Assembly (NCBI RefSeq): GCF_040183065.1
Contig: NC_091119.1
Coordinates: 67,210,892-67,274,891 of the forward strand
DNA length: 64,000 nucleotides
Direction: 5' to 3'
Origin: Periplaneta americana
Taxonomy: Eukaryota; Arthropoda; Insecta; Blattodea; Blattidae
In this document: positions 12,540 through 24,972 of the stretch, one piece after another
Numbering within the stretch: position 1 is the first letter of the stretch
Layout: every line of letters begins with the position of its first letter
Notes under the pieces: generated by a model
Databases searched by the model: none
The model's input: the letters and a program-made list of their open reading frames with translations, nothing else
What the model was told of the DNA's origin: nothing
Program-made: the position numbers and the translations under genes

Positions 12540-12960
12540 AAACCGGATTCAGTGATTTTCTAAAATAATGTTAGTCATGCTCTATAAAAACATGAAAATT
12601 CAGTGGAACATTTAAAGTGTGTGCTGCAGTTCAAACATTTACAGAAGAATATGAACACTGTTGGGAATGTTCTAAAAGAAAATGCTAGGCTATTGTTAGT
12701 GCAATATATTGAAAATGTTCGTTTAAACAGACATGTTAAGTGGTCAGTCATCGATACTGCTTTGTATTTAAGCAAGCAGGAATTATCATTTCGGAGCCAT
12801 GACGAAAGCATTTCTTTGCTTAATCGTGGAAATTTCAGATACTGCACCATGCTAGAATTTTGAATGTAGAGAAAAGTAGAAGTGAATTCTCAGGGAGGAA
12901 GTACAGACTGGAAGAAGTGATATAGAACATGTTCGTAATTACAAGATATTGTTCTTTGAG
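12540..12960 (+). pseudogene. hAT/DUF4371-type transposase N-terminal fragment
   Basis: The plus-strand frame 12603-12863 contains NVLKENARLLLVQYIENVRL, then ALYLSKQELSFRSHDES and LLNRGNF. The block SKQxLxFRxHDE..xSLNRGNF is typical of DUF4371/ZMYM-type hAT transposases. It then breaks (CTMLEF, stop). Downstream minor frames (ILNVEKSRSEFSGRKYRLEE) continue the resemblance weakly. No catalytic core follows; instead a Penelope tail begins at about 13022. This is a second hAT lineage, distinct from the ZBED5-like one. Confidence 0.65.
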
Positions 12961-13021
12961 ATCATTGACATCATCATGCAGATTGATAAAAGATTTGGGG
13001 ATTTAGAAAACCTTTGTTTCT

Positions 13022-13640
13022 TCAGAAAACTTATTATGTGTCTTTCTAGTGTTAAATTTACATTACCTCGTTAACATGTTTCAGCCTGTTATTGGCCAGC
13101 TTCAAAACTGGTTGTAGCTGGTCTTGGAATCTTTTGTTTGTGTTTTTTCTGTGGGAGTGTGTTTGTGTAGTGTAATGTGGAGTCAAAGAGTGTGTGTGTT
13201 CTGAAATTGAGTTGTGTGTTGAGAATTTCATTTGGATGTGTTTTTATGTGCCTATGTATTTCGTATTGTTTTAGTGTGTTTAGTTTCTGGCTTTTTGGTT
13301 AAATGTGTAGAATTTACATGTGTGTTGATGTCTCTGTACGTGTGGTTAGCATTTGTGGTGTGTTCTGCATATGTGGAAGTGTTTTGTAGTTTTGTTATGG
13401 CTGTGATGTGTTCTTTGTAACGTGTTTGAAATGATCTGCCTGTCTGTCCCGTGTAGAAGTTGTTGCAGGTGTTGCAGTTTACATTACACTACACAGACAC
13501 ACCCCCACAGGAAACACAAATACAAGGTGCCAAGACTAGCAACAACCAGTTCTGAAGTGGATGATAACAGGCTGAAACATGTTAACGACTTAATATAAAT
13601 TTAACACGAGAAAGACACATAATACATTTTCCGAAGTGAT
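13022..13640 (-). mobile_element. Penelope-like element, 3' end with inverted terminal arms
   Basis: The minus strand encodes the end of a Penelope GIY-YIG endonuclease (CNTCNNFYTGQTGRSFQTRY, then KEH). It runs into a tail at 13022-13175 that recurs inverted at about 13485-13640 (caggctgaaacatgttaacg shared). Truncated copies with an inverted extra 3' end are characteristic of Penelope-like elements. The reverse transcriptase is missing. The tail has a (c)tgaag...ctgaaac arrangement that loosely resembles a hammerhead core, but the pairing is poor here. Confidence 0.78.
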
Positions 13641-14766
13641 ATAGTGTTAAAAGTTGTGTAATCAAGATGTATAACTTCGTTTCGTCAGCCTGGCTGATAC
13701 TTCCAAATTTGACACTTATAGTAGAAACTTCCCACATGATCCGCTTTCTTCACTGTAAGCTAGCTATTTCAGCATATTAAAAAAAAAAAAGACGTAGGTT
13801 CTAAAAACTAAACTTTAACTTTTGTACCAGAGCAGTGAATAAAGGAATATACCAGTTAAAAAAGTGCTAGACTTCTTCGTGACAACAATGTCAACAAAGA
13901 TGTATTTGGAGAAGTGTATAAGTTATATTCCCTCATTTTAATACTACCATCTATACTTGCGTATCCGTCGAGAGGAGCTCCTCGTGTTTAAAACGAATAA
14001 AAACACAACAGAGAAACTCAATGTCACAGAACAGACTGTCAGCGTTAGGGAATATTTCACTCCAAAAAGATATGTTGGACAAGATGATGGAATCACAGCC
14101 CTTCCATGAGAATGTTATTGGCAGGTTCGCAGCCCTGAAGAAATGGGGAATCAACTTAGTGTACAAAAGATAGGTAAGCAATAAGCATATCTTAATTTAC
14201 ATATACCGTTAAGTCCACTGATAACTGACAGAAATAAATACAATGAAATCACTTTCCACGATTGAATATAATGGAAATTTATGGGAAGGAATTACTTTAG
14301 TTGCATAGAGTTCCGATTATTATCAATGCAACTAGCTACATGGGCTTTGAAAACCTTGCAACAATTTTGTGCTTCACCTACTTTTTCAGGCACGAGCTGC
14401 CACTGATTCACAATGATGCCATAATGTGCCAGGTACTATCGAAATGTGTACTGTTCTTCTATCTGTGGAGACATTTATTATTTTGCAGCACTCAGTCCGA
14501 GCTGGAGACCAATATAAGATTTATTTAGTCCGACTCTTGTCTCCCATTTCTTTTCTTGTAATCATACCATCTAACAGACACGGGCAAATGGGACTCAAAT
14601 AAGCCAACGTGCTTCACAATGCTCATTCAATATGATGTCGGCATTATAAGCCCCTTGCTTGCACTGCGGGCTGTATCAATGTGCTTTGGTGAATGTCTTG
14701 TATTTATTCATCTCTCTAAGCATTCTATTTTTTAAGGTGTTTAAAATGCTGATGAAATAAATATAA
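13641..14766. other. No feature recognised
   Basis: No coding motif, SINE box or terminal repeat seen. Short open frames at 13951-14181 and 14301-14528 lack family resemblance. Confidence 0.3.
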
Positions 14767-15012
14767 TAAAATATTTCAGTGGTGTTACGAAATTGGGCAG
14801 GGCATGTAGCACGTATGGGCGAATCCAGAAATGCATATAGAGTGTTAGTTGGGGGCCAGAGGGGAAAAGACCTTTGGGGAGGCCGAGACGTAGATGGGAA
14901 GATAATATTAAAATGGATTTGAGGGAGGTGGGATATGATGGTAGGGACTGGATTAATCCTGCACAGGATAGGGACCAATGGCAATGAACCTCCAGGTTCC
15001 TTAAAAGCCAGT
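14767..15012 (+). pseudogene. RTE-like LINE 3' terminal fragment (copy B)
   Basis: Short 5'-truncated piece of the same LINE as copy A. The plus strand covers the NWAGHVARMGESRNAYRVLV region, the GRPRRRW region and the 3' end aacctccaggttcc, then a taagtaagtaagg tail. Fewer changes than copy A in the shared part. Confidence 0.85.
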
Positions 15013-15080
15013 AAGTAAGTAAGGTGTTACGAAATAAGCTTATATTTAGTTTGTCTTTTAATTTATGAGCTGTCCAGTAT

Positions 15081-15358
15081 TCAGAATTAGGCTTTTTAGT
15101 ATTTCACCATGTCCTGGAACTTGACATTTGCAACATTCCAGAACTAGATACAGGTTTCAACATCAGGACAGATAGGTTGAGCTCATTATACCAGGCTAAC
15201 CCAGACAACTGAGCCTGGCATAACAGCCCAACAAAGTAAGCAACCCTTCTCGTCTTACCTGTCTGCCCTAATGATGGAACCTGTATGTAGTTCTGAAATG
15301 TTGGAAATGTCAAGTTCCAGGACATGGTGGAATACCCAAGAGCACCTAATTCTGCTCA
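15081..15358. mobile_element. Penelope-type inverted terminal pair (solo tail)
   Basis: Imperfect inverted repeat: agaattagg...caccatgtcctggaacttga at 15082-15122, mirrored at 15304-15352, with arms of about 95 bp around a 75-bp centre. The right arm holds ctaatga (15268-15274), ggaac, a loop, gttct (15290-15294), then gaaa (15295-15298). This is the order of a hammerhead core with one base changed in the CUGANGA box. It resembles the ends of Penelope-like elements but has no coding part. Confidence 0.55.
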
Positions 15359-16139
15359 CAGTCACCATGAAAGCCTAAAAACTCAAATGTATGGTAGGCC
15401 TATTTATTTTACTCAGGTCTAAGGCTCTAGTACAATTTTCCTAACATGGCTGTATTTTTTTTTTTGGTTCAAATGTCATTCTTAACTTAAAGCAGTAAAG
15501 TCTAAATATTTGTAATTATCTTTATTGTCCTGCTCCAGAATTTTATATTAATTTATTGTCTCGCGTGTACACACACTCAAATTTAATTTGAGAAAATATT
15601 TACTGATTAAAAAATGAGCGGAATTTAAGAAAATAATCTAATTTACTTTATGTTACACCGAGTATAGGAGGCTTTTGCACTGGGATGAAAGTGGAGGTGA
15701 GCAGGGGCTGGGTTTGGGTTGAGTTAATTCTTGACCTTGAATTACGAAAGTAGGATAAGTTGTGTCGTCATATCCAGGCCTGTACAGTTATGCTGTGCAT
15801 ATATTATGTTGTTCTGTTCTGATGTGGAGCTAAACTACAGCTTTGCATCGGTAAGCTACCCTTTTTAGGTATACAAAAAAACTACGACTTTTCAGATATA
15901 GCATTTGTTATGAACAGTGACATCCTAACATGAAAATAATCTTCTCTTCCGTCACAGTAACTTGAAGTGAACGATATGTACATTAAATACGTTAAATTAT
16001 TATTAGAGCAAAATGCTGCATTGGCAAATATATATATATATAAAAAATAGAGTACCAATATCAAAATTAAATTTTAAGTTGTGTTACTTATTAATGTTCT
16101 GTATTTTCCTTCCAAGCACTGTAAAATATGTAGTTGGAA
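15359..16139. other. No feature recognised
   Basis: AT-rich. A short (TA)n lies at 16029-16041. No gene or repeat boundary could be placed. Confidence 0.3.
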
Positions 16140-16933
16140 GTTAAAAAAAAAAAAAAAGCAACATTATTGTTGCTTGTAAAATGTGTTTGTACTGCCACAA
16201 TTTGAAACTTATTTTCCAAGTAAATATGACGAATTTTCATGGGTTTGTGACCCCTTTCATTGCGATATTGAAAATAACAAACTTTCATTGAATGAATGAG
16301 AACAGTTAATTGAACTCTCAAATGCCACCAGACTTAAAATGAAATTCCAAGCGGAATGTATGGTTAATTTGTGGACCTTATCACAAGTGAAAAGCGAATA
16401 TAGTGAATTGTACAATGGTGCTTTACAGATTATAATTCAGTTTGCTTTTACGTATCTGTGTGAGAAAGGGTTTTCATCACTAACTCTAATAAAAACAAAG
16501 TACCGAAATCGACTCGATGTATGTGACGATCTCCGAATTAAGCTTACCAGCATACATCAAAATATAGAACGACTGTGCAAGAATCGACAGGCTTGTCCAT
16601 CTCATTAATGTGAGTACCAATATTTATTTATTTTGTTTAGTTAATAAGTTAAAGATTATCCAAACTCTAATAGCCTTGATTTATTAAAAAACGAAAATGA
16701 ATTTTTTCTATTGAGATTAATTTAATTAGTTAATACTAATATAAAATTAAACTAATTACATTAATTTTAATTAATTAATTTTGCTTTAAAAAATATAAAT
16801 ATACTGATATTAAATTATGCTACAAAAATGATAAATTTGCTTTCGAAGGGAACAAGAGTAAGGTGGTCCGCATAACTGTTCTGACTTAAAAAAGTGGTCC
16901 CCACTTCAAAAAAGTTCGAGGAACGCTGGCATA
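16140..16933 (+). pseudogene. hAT transposase C-terminal fragment (ZBED5-like)
   Basis: The plus-strand frame around 16205-16330 reads FPSKYDEFSWVCDPFHC, then EQLIELSNATRLKMKF after an in-frame stop. From 16339 to 16608 it reads through the dimerisation domain: YLCEKGFSSLTLIKTKYRNR, DDLRIKLTSI, and a terminal RQACPSH. The stop is at 16606-16608. A likely right terminal repeat (aaaaaagttcgaggaacgctg) ends near 16933. The protein is related to the hAT at 2991-8960 but is clearly a different copy. The 5' part is missing. Confidence 0.82.
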
Positions 16934-17104
16934 CAGTATTAAATATATTCCAACTCCGAAATAAAGGTAAATTATACAATTTAAATTCATTCATTCATTT
17001 ATTTTATTCCATAGATCTTACATGAACAATGAAGCTTTAAGTGGAACAAGTCAAAATTTTACAATATTACAATTACAATTTTTACAATATTTTACAATTT
17101 TTAC

Positions 17105-17235
17105 AGTTTTACAATTTAGTAATTTTCTACGATGATGAGGTGAGGTCAGAGGATTCGCCAAAATATTACCCGGCATTTCCCGTTTGGTTGGGGATATGAT
17201 ACGATAAACCATCGTTAATGCAAAGAAATACTGGT
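17105..17235 (-). mobile_element. Degraded SINE 3' fragment
   Basis: Contains gaggtgaggtcagaggattcgcc...acccggcattt...ggttgggg...gataaaccatcgttaatg, matching the body of the SINE at 26601-26858 with many changes. The tRNA-like head is absent. Confidence 0.6.
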
Positions 17236-17379
17236 ACAATTAAAACTATTAGGTCAAAAGTAATTATTTACAATCTCATACAAGAATGTTGACACTTTTG
17301 TTATGAAAGAGTACAATCTATTAAGTACAAATTATAATGTTATATTAACATCTGCGACCGATTGAAATAATGAGTGAAG

Positions 17380-18180
17380 TTATCCCTTATTTGTCTAGCA
17401 AATTCACTGCAACTATTATTCCTGCAATCTGAGTTATAATGAGTTTGCACATCATCAATTTCTGTCAATTGTAAAGCCGTTTCATGATAATGCAGATCAT
17501 TGTTTTTCGCAATCTTTTTCTCAAATGGAATATGTGCTGGCTCTTTTCACATTTGTCTCAATATTTCTATTCATGAATCGCCACTTAGCACACAGTATTC
17601 CGAAAGCACATTTCACATATTATATTTTTCGAACACTAGATAAACGTTAATTAAAATTTTCCTTTCTAGGTGTTAGTTCTCTCACTAGATATTGCTTCCT
17701 AAGATAAAGTTTTAGAGGGTAGGCTTTATCTCCAATAAGTACCAGTGATACCTTTACATGTGAGTTTGTTAGTTCTTGGTCTCCAACAAATTCAGAAGTG
17801 TGAAAGTTGTGAAAATGCTTCCATCATTCTGTTTTCCTCTTTCCACCAAATCAATGGTTAAAATTTTTTGTCTGCGCCAGCAATACTCTGTAGTAATACT
17901 CGTACTACGTAAATTGAAATAGCTGGAACCGAGTTTATCAGGACCCTTCATCTGATCATGCTGTTCTTCGAATGTTACGAAGCAATTAGGGAACCACAAC
18001 GTTCGTAGTAATCACTGACCATGTTGTTTAATTTTTCTTTATTTGGTTGTGGTAGAAATTCTTTAATTCATTCTAGATTACCTCACATGTTTCTCTTGCC
18101 ATTACAATTGCTGTAGATTTTCCTACCCTGAAGGAAAATGGCAGTGATCGCAATAATGTCCCTGTGGTTATAAACCTACA
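17380..18180 (-). pseudogene. PIF/Harbinger transposase relic
   Basis: Minus-strand pieces in order: KSTAIVMARETCEVI at about 18095-18140; FPNCFVTFEEQHDQMKGPDK, then GSSYFNLRST at about 17900-17999 (relatives have FPNC.GAIDGKHV; the first catalytic Asp region is altered to VTFEEQH); DGSIF at about 17815; SLVLIGDKAYPLKLYLRKQY at about 17700-17750; and FGILCAKWRFMNR at about 17560-17610. The order and spacing match the DDE_4 domain of Harbinger proteins. Stops and shifts separate the blocks. No terminal repeats or 3-bp duplications identified. Confidence 0.7.
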
Positions 18181-18521
18181 AGAAAGAGTAATGTTAGAAA
18201 TAATATACGATCAAATTTCGCCTTCTTTCGATAAATTATTGTGGGTCAGGTTATACGAAAGGAGAAAGTTACATTCTCTTTCTCTCTTAGGCTGCAACTA
18301 CAGTAGTAGCGTTACCACTTTCGAAAAATTGAGGAGTGGGGAGGAAAGAGCATTGGTGTGGCCATATAGCGCAGAGTCGGTGAGTGGCACAGTGTGGCGT
18401 GGAAATGAGATCATGGCCGTGTTTGCTTGTAGGCAATTCTTATCTCAAAAGAGCAGCTTAAAATAGGAAAGGATGAGAATTTTATGTTCATCCATTTAAG
18501 AAGAGATTTGAAACTTTAGAA

Positions 18522-18703
18522 CAGGGGTCATCAGCACAGAGTTCGATGGGGCTAGCCTCTCTTACCCGCTGAAAACGCAGTGCACTATAGTGCTCTCGTA
18601 GCTGCTAGCGGGTATGCTCTCTATCTCTCCCTGTTCCACGACGGTGCACACGGGACGGCACGGTGTACCCATTGCACATTTCAGTGAGTGCTGACGACCA
18701 CTG
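18522..18703 (+). mobile_element. 182-bp hAT-type MITE, copy 1
   Basis: Starts caggggtcatcagcac and ends gtgctgacgaccactg (inverted). Flanked by an exact 8-bp duplication ctttagaa (18514-18521, 18704-18711). Three more copies in the window (30459, 59260 inverted, 61279) share the body, including ctcgtagct.ct.g.gggtatgctctct. Confidence 0.93.
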
Positions 18704-18711
18704 CTTTAGAA

Positions 18712-20340
18712 TTTCATCATTTGTATGGAGAATTAAGGACATTTCCAGCTAGATATTTGGAGTATGTTAAGAATTAGAGTATATATATATATATCTTTCA
18801 GAAATCAATGTCTCTTTTTTTTCAACCAAGTCTCTAAAATCATTCACAGGTATGGTGTACTTCAGTAACTTACACAACTCATATAATTAAATTTGTCTTC
18901 TCCATCCCTCCAAGGAAAAATAATCTCTGCTGGCCACTTTGTGGGGTGCAGTACATTGAACATCCGTAGCAGATTTGTATATGATTCATTCTCATTATTA
19001 AATTTAACAATCTGCTGTTCATGTTATGAAAAATAACACTTTGAATCAGCTATTCCCTTTCTTATCTTTGTTGTTATAAACAACTTTAATGTTTTTATAA
19101 TCTTTTTAATTCCTTAATTATGGGTAGACGCTTTTCATACTTCGCATTGCAGTGCATAATCTTATACACCTCCTATCTAATCAGGCGATCGGATTCCATT
19201 AACGTTACCTCCTTACTCTGTAATGCTAACAATAGTGAAGGAAGTTCTTCTAGTATGTGTGTCTAAGACCAAATTTATATTCCACCATTTTTTTCTTAAT
19301 TATTTTATGATTGTTATTTGAGAAAGCATATAGAACTGAACAAACTTGGCATACTTTTCGTAGCTCTGGTATTATATGTCACCCATCGAGGTACAAACAC
19401 ACATCCAATTTTCGGGACATCTGTTTCTAAATCTTGGAAAATATTCTTTGATTCCTTTATTCTTTGTTGAAAGTATGATAAAAGCAGTATATTTTGTCAG
19501 CGAATGACTCGAAGTGGTTCACAGAACTGACTTCATAGCATAATGCAATACATAATTGGACAAGAAATAACAATGTAAGAATATATTTTTTATGATTGCT
19601 TCGAGCTGTATTTCTGCATTTAGGAGTGGTGTTTATTGAAATATAAGAAGTAGGAGCATTTCTTGTTAAATTAATGTTCTTTCTTTCTGTAAAGAAAGCT
19701 ATTTTTTTTTAATTTAACAGATTTAACAATCGGTTCTGCGAACTACAACGAATTTAACAAGTGTTTCGAGCAACCTGGCTGAATGACACCACTACTTCTT
19801 ACTAACTGAATGCAAAAATTTACACCCAACTGTGAATAAAATAATTATAGTGTGTACAGATGCTGCCCTGTATTTTATATTATTTTGAATAAACTTAACT
19901 TATTCAGCTTCCTCCACATGGAGGCTGTTTAAAAGACAAAGCTTACCATAAAATTATATGAAAAAGATAAAATGAAAGGTAAACAAATATAATAGAAAGG
20001 AGAAAACAATGGCAGAGGGGGAAAAAGAAAGAAAATAATACAATTACAAATAACTGAAAATTATTAAACAACTGATACCAGTAGGAACATCAATTCTTCC
20101 CAGTATCCATCATATCAAGGGATTGCAGTCATTTATTCAGCACTAGTTGCAGGACCCAACTTAAGAGTGAGCAGATCACAATAGAAAAGAGATCAGTCTA
20201 TTGAAGTTCAGAGATGGTTTCTTAGGATTTTTATAATCCCTTTACTGCAGACAGAGATATTTCATAACAAGAGTTTGTCCTAGACCAAACTGCTTGCAAA
20301 AATGCGCGAATCTTTTTGTCATAGTCCTTCTAGCCCCAAC
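18712..20340. other. No gene; probable 3' untranslated LINE sequence at the right end
   Basis: No coding motif from 18712 to about 19880. A short (TA)n at 18781-18793. From about 19880 to 20340 the sequence may be the 3' untranslated region of the minus-strand LINE relic that follows. Confidence 0.3.
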
Positions 20341-20800
20341 AAGTAATCCAATAACTTGAATCGATGTTAGATGATATTTCTCCTTATAATATGGTATAGT
20401 GAGGTTGTATATATCGCATTTTTCCTGATGTACTCAGCAAGTTGATTTTCGTATGTTTCCATCCTTACAGTTGGGTCAGTTATGAATCCGCTTGTTGATC
20501 TTTTCGGAATAGCGATGATGTCAATACACCTTGTAGATCCATTTGTGGACAAACTATGAACCTCCTCTTCTACTTGGTAGTAGGACCGAAGCTAGGAGAG
20601 ATCGAATCTTGTGACGACTATTCCTCCATGAGGACAGGCTCCCAGAATGTGAGCAAGTGTTTCTTTCTCACTCCAACAATGTCGGCAGTGGGTTCCATTC
20701 TGAGATCTACCTGGTAGAGCACATATTGGGCATACATTGGCAGTCATCTTAATAGTGTCCTTTCATTCAGTGCTGGTCAATCCATTTGGTCTAGATAGCC
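20341..20800 (-). pseudogene. Non-LTR retrotransposon C-terminal fragment (zinc knuckle and end domain)
   Basis: The minus strand reads CPICALPGRSQNGTHCRHCW and, in the same stretch, KETLAHILGACPHGG (about 20630-20745). A frame change leads to STNGSTRCIDIIAIP and DPTVRMETYENQ (20367-20552). The C..C...H..C cluster, then LAHxLGxCPHG and DPTVRxE, is a C-terminal arrangement I associate with some R2-like or related LINE proteins. Clade is uncertain. No reverse transcriptase upstream. Confidence 0.6.
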
Positions 20801-21214
20801 ACTTATTACCAGGTGTATATAGAATGACTCCCTTTTTTTTCTGAGGCAACGTAGAAGTTTTCGTAAAGATGGTATGTTTGATCAGAGGAGTCAGTATTTG
20901 TCAATTCAAGTTTATCCAGATTTGCTTGTATTTCATTGGTCAAATCACGTGTATTCGAAACATGCATGTTGTTTGTCTTTGCAAGCGTTAATAAACTAGC
21001 CAATCTTTATGAAATTTTGCGGATACAGACACCATGTCCTAGATCAGTTTCAAGTATTGGTTTTGTATAAGTTTGCTTTTACTCCGAATAATAATTTTTA
21101 TTGTCAAATTAAAAAAAAAAATGAAATATAAATTGTAAATGCTATAATTACAAAACTAAAAGAATCAAAAGACAATTACATAAAAATAATAAAAACAATA
21201 TTACTAGTACAAAA

Positions 21215-23567
21215 CCTGAAATATTTCATCAAAATTTTACTTCCAAAGAATTAACTCTAGCTATACAAAATTTAAAAACCAAGAAATCTCCTGGCCCCGA
21301 CAACATTAATTCCGAATTTTTTTAACATATGGGGGAAAAAGCCAAGTCTGTACTTTTATCCATTTTCAATTAACGTGGAACACCTCAATTCCTGCAGCTT
21401 GGAAAAAAGCAATCATTGTACCAATTCACAAAAAAGGGAAACCTGCTCATGATGTTAATAGTTATCGACCAATAGCACTATTAAGCATGATAGCAAAAAC
21501 CATGGAGTCCATGATCTCATTTAGAATCTCAAAATCTTTTATCACCAAGACAAGCTGGCTTTCGACAACTACACTCTACCAATGAACAAGTCATACACCT
21601 CGGCCAAGAAATAAAAGACAGTTTTAACAAGAAAGAAGATACCTTGGCAATAATTATTGACTTTCAGTTAGCATATGACTCTGTTTGGAGAAATAAATTA
21701 TTACTAAAACTCCAGAAATTAGGTATCTCCAGCAATATGTTCAGATGGATATCAGAATTCCTTAGTCAAAGATTTATTGCCACTAAATTCAATAACTCAC
21801 TTTCTAGTTACAGACAAACATATCGAAGTCTATCTCAGGGCGCGTCCTCAGCACAACTTTATTCAATATTTATATATAAATAACTTACCCTCCCTATTAG
21901 AGGAATCAAACATGAAAACAGCACTATTTGCAGATGATATAGTTTTGTGGACTTCCGGATCTTACAGACATAGAAACAAAATTCAAAATTTTGCTCTTAA
22001 AGCTCTAAATCAACTACATGAATGGAATACATCAAATTTGATGACACTCAATTTAAGCAAAAGTAACTACCAAATATTTTCACTTGGTAAAAAAGAAAGA
22101 GAATTCAGTATCCAATACAATGGCCAACACCTTCCTAGGACTTATGAATCCAAATATTTTGGAGTTATTTTCGATAGTAAGTTAACATGGAGCAACCATT
22201 TGAAATACATTTCTGAAAAAGCTCGTAAAAGATTCTCCCTTCTAAAAAGACTAGCAGGAAAGAAATGGGAATGCTCTAGGAATACTTTGAACACTACATA
22301 TAAAATGTTTATACAGCCAGTGCTGACATACTGTGGAGAAATTTTAATTACTTCATCTTTCATAAACGACATAGAATATGTTCAAAACCAAGCTCTCAGA
22401 CTCATTACTGATGGAATCAAAACAACTCCAATAGATTCTATGAGATTCCTCACTAAAATTAACAGCATCAAAATGGCAATAGAAGAAAAAGCACTGATTC
22501 AATATGAATAACTTATCAGATTACCAGGAAACATTTGGCATTCATACAGTCCTCTATGTAGATTGAAAACTCAAAAAAGTTTCATATCGATTGTTCAAGA
22601 ATTAAAACAGAAAATCAATATCCCGAATTTAAAAGAAAACTTACAAATTAAACCAAACCCTTTAACTCTATTAAATATAGAATATAATCTAAATTTAACA
22701 GAAGAAATACTGAAATCAGAAGTAAACACTGAAATACTGAAACAATTGTCTTTAGAGACAATTAATATTAGGTACCCTCCACAAAACTGGCTTCATTTAT
22801 ACACCGACGGATCCTTGATTTCCAGAGAACAAGGTGCCGGTGCAGGTGTTATGTGGTGTCTCTTCTCACTTTTTAGATCTCTTGGATATGAAACAACAAG
22901 TTTTGATGGTGAAATCATTGCAATAAGTGAAAGTCTCAGGAATCTTCTATGCCACATCAATAAATTTAAGAATGCAGTTATATTGTCAGACTCCAAAGCA
23001 GCTATTCTATCAATTGTCTCTAAACACACACCTTCATCTCAAACAGCAGAAATAACTAAAATACTCTCTCAATTAATATCACTCAATAAAAGAATTGTAT
23101 TCCAATGGATACCATCCCATTGTGGAATCCTGGGAAACGAGAATGCGAATGCTTTAGCAAAGAAGGGCAGCACTGCTACTTACGGACCTGTTACTAAATC
23201 TACGTTTTACTCTGTGAAAAGATTTATTAAATCTACATACTTAGACTTTAACAAACAAAATTTGATAACACAATCTCAAGGGAAAAAATGGAACTCCCTG
23301 CATCAAAATCCACAGTTAATTCCCGATTTACCACGAAAATCGTCTGTAGCTGCATTTAGATTGGCAACAGGCCATGATTGTTTGACCAAACACCTGCATA
23401 GAATTGGAATATATCAGTCCCCTAACTGCCCATTGTGCAACTCAAACCAAGAAATAGATTCGGAACACCTCAAAATCTGTGCTTCAGTGGCTGGCCATGA
23501 TAATATCTTTGAAAAATATTGGAGTGCAAGTGGTCAAATGACTTTATTGTCAAACGCCTGGCATTAG
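21215..23567 (+). pseudogene. LINE second ORF relic: reverse transcriptase and RNase H
   Basis: 5'-truncated: no endonuclease. Reverse transcriptase pieces: LTLAIQNLKTKKSPGPDNIN (about 21245), RQAGFRQLHSTNEQVIHL (21550-21600), then IIIDFQLAYDSVW (21644 on), and LFADDIVLW (21925), with frameshifts near 21330, 21540 and 21860. After an in-frame stop at 22509 the frame resumes to RNase H (22563-23567): LYTDGSL, DGEIIAI, LSDSKAA and HCGILGNENANALAK. The expected fourth acid in NExAD is Asn here. The end has CPLCNSNQEIDSEHLKIC, a C-x2-C-H-C knuckle. The tail is aacaacaacaaaacta. Same broad group as 41089-44873 (RNase H-bearing, I/R1/LOA-like). Confidence 0.88.
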
Positions 23568-23604
23568 AAAACAACAACAAAACTAAAAGACATATAGAAG
23601 GTTA

Positions 23605-24010
23605 CCAGATTTCTTTTTTCACAATTTTTGGGGACACATATAAACTTTTTTTTTCTTCCAATAAGAGCAAATTTTTTTAAGCATGACTTCTCTATGTCCC
23701 AATTTTTCAGCAAATTCCTGACAGGCCATGTTGAAGTTGGTGAAGATAGCAAGCATGGCATGATCAGTTTCTAAACTGATTCTGTATTTTTGGGATGTCC
23801 ACATCATATTCATTGAAGGAATTCTCCACTGAAGCATTACTTCCAGGACACAGAGAAAGTTCAATCAACTTCTGGAGTTGTGCATAGGGAATCATCTTCT
23901 CATAAAAAATTTTTTTAAAATTCCAGTCCAATCTGAAGTCACATATTTCTTCAAGCAAGAAATTTCATCAAAGAAATTATCTTCATCCAGGACAAATCCA
24001 TTTGGGTCAT
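23605..24010 (-). pseudogene. hAT transposase dimerisation domain
   Basis: Minus-strand frames read KLIELSLCPGSNASVENSFN, then (shifted) MMWTSQKYRISLETDHAMLA, then NFNMACQEFAEKLGHREVML followed by KKI. The PGSNAxVExxFS, NRLSxETVxAML and NFxxxCQEF blocks are those of ZMYM-type/DUF4371 hAT transposases. At least two frameshifts. This is a third hAT type in the window. Confidence 0.75.
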
Positions 24011-24809
24011 TCCTTATAAAATTTTAAGTTTTGTAATGTCAAGTTCTGGATTTTTCCAATATTCTAGTAAACGAATGTCATAATACTAAATAGTTAAATA
24101 GCCTAATATGAACCTCATATCATCAATGGTTGAAAGGTAATGAAGGGTGAAATATTCGGGGAGTTTATATGTAGACTATTGTTAAAAATATTATTAAAAT
24201 GACATGCTTCATTGTATCAACGTAAAAATTGTCCCAATACAATGGTGACTATATATATTTACACTTACTTTTGAGTTATTATTGATTTTTACTTCGAGTA
24301 TGTATTAAAACTTACAGTAAAATAAAGAAATGATAATATTTTCAAATCGAATATTTTTTTATTCTATGTTATATTTTTTACGGTGAGACAAACAATTTTC
24401 TTATCGATTTCAAAAAAAATTATGATGTCACTTCTAAAACTTTGGGAAATATTAAATAAACTAGAATTGGAATCTTGCTGTTAAGGTTCATAGTCGCATG
24501 CCATGTATTACGTCACGCGCTGTTATCAGAGATCCACACGCGTGCTTAGGCTCGGCGCACACAGGAAGAGACTGACTCAAGGATTAAGTTAAATAGGTAG
24601 GCAGGCACATAGGAAGAGACACTTGTCTCAGGCTCTCAGAGACTGTCTGAGGGAAAACAATGAAGGTGCCTGGAATTATGTCTCGTCTCGAGGAAACTAG
24701 AGACAGTCCAGTGTCTGCATGCGCGTACTTCTGCTTTCATTATTTCGTATTATAATTATCAGTGTTGTCGAGTATTGGGAGGAGATTCAGATTAATTTGA
24801 ATTCAGTGT

Positions 24810-24972
24810 CTTTGTCTTGCACCAGTACTACAGGGAATTAGATACAAACTTGTTATTCTGCTTCAGACAAGACTGCAACATACAATTATTTGAGTTTAAA
24901 TTAAAAGAACATGCTAAAAGAGATACTATTGACTGGCTTTGGGAAGAAATATCTCATGAAATGAATGCTTCA
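24810..24972 (+). pseudogene. MADF-like domain fragment with possible splice donor
   Basis: The plus frame reads QLFEFKLKEHAKRDTIDWLW, then EEISHEMNAS, ending at a GTATAC that could be a 5' splice site (caggtatac at 24971-24979). The pattern LydfklkeHxxRdxidxlWeeI resembles MADF DNA-binding domains, which accompany PIF/Harbinger and related elements and many insect transcription factors. No upstream start or downstream exon found. It could be a captured host exon or part of another transposon. Confidence 0.42.

Noticed and set aside
18164-18466. 100-residue plus-strand open frame
   Set aside because: It lies opposite and beyond the Harbinger relic, has no recognisable motif and no supporting context.
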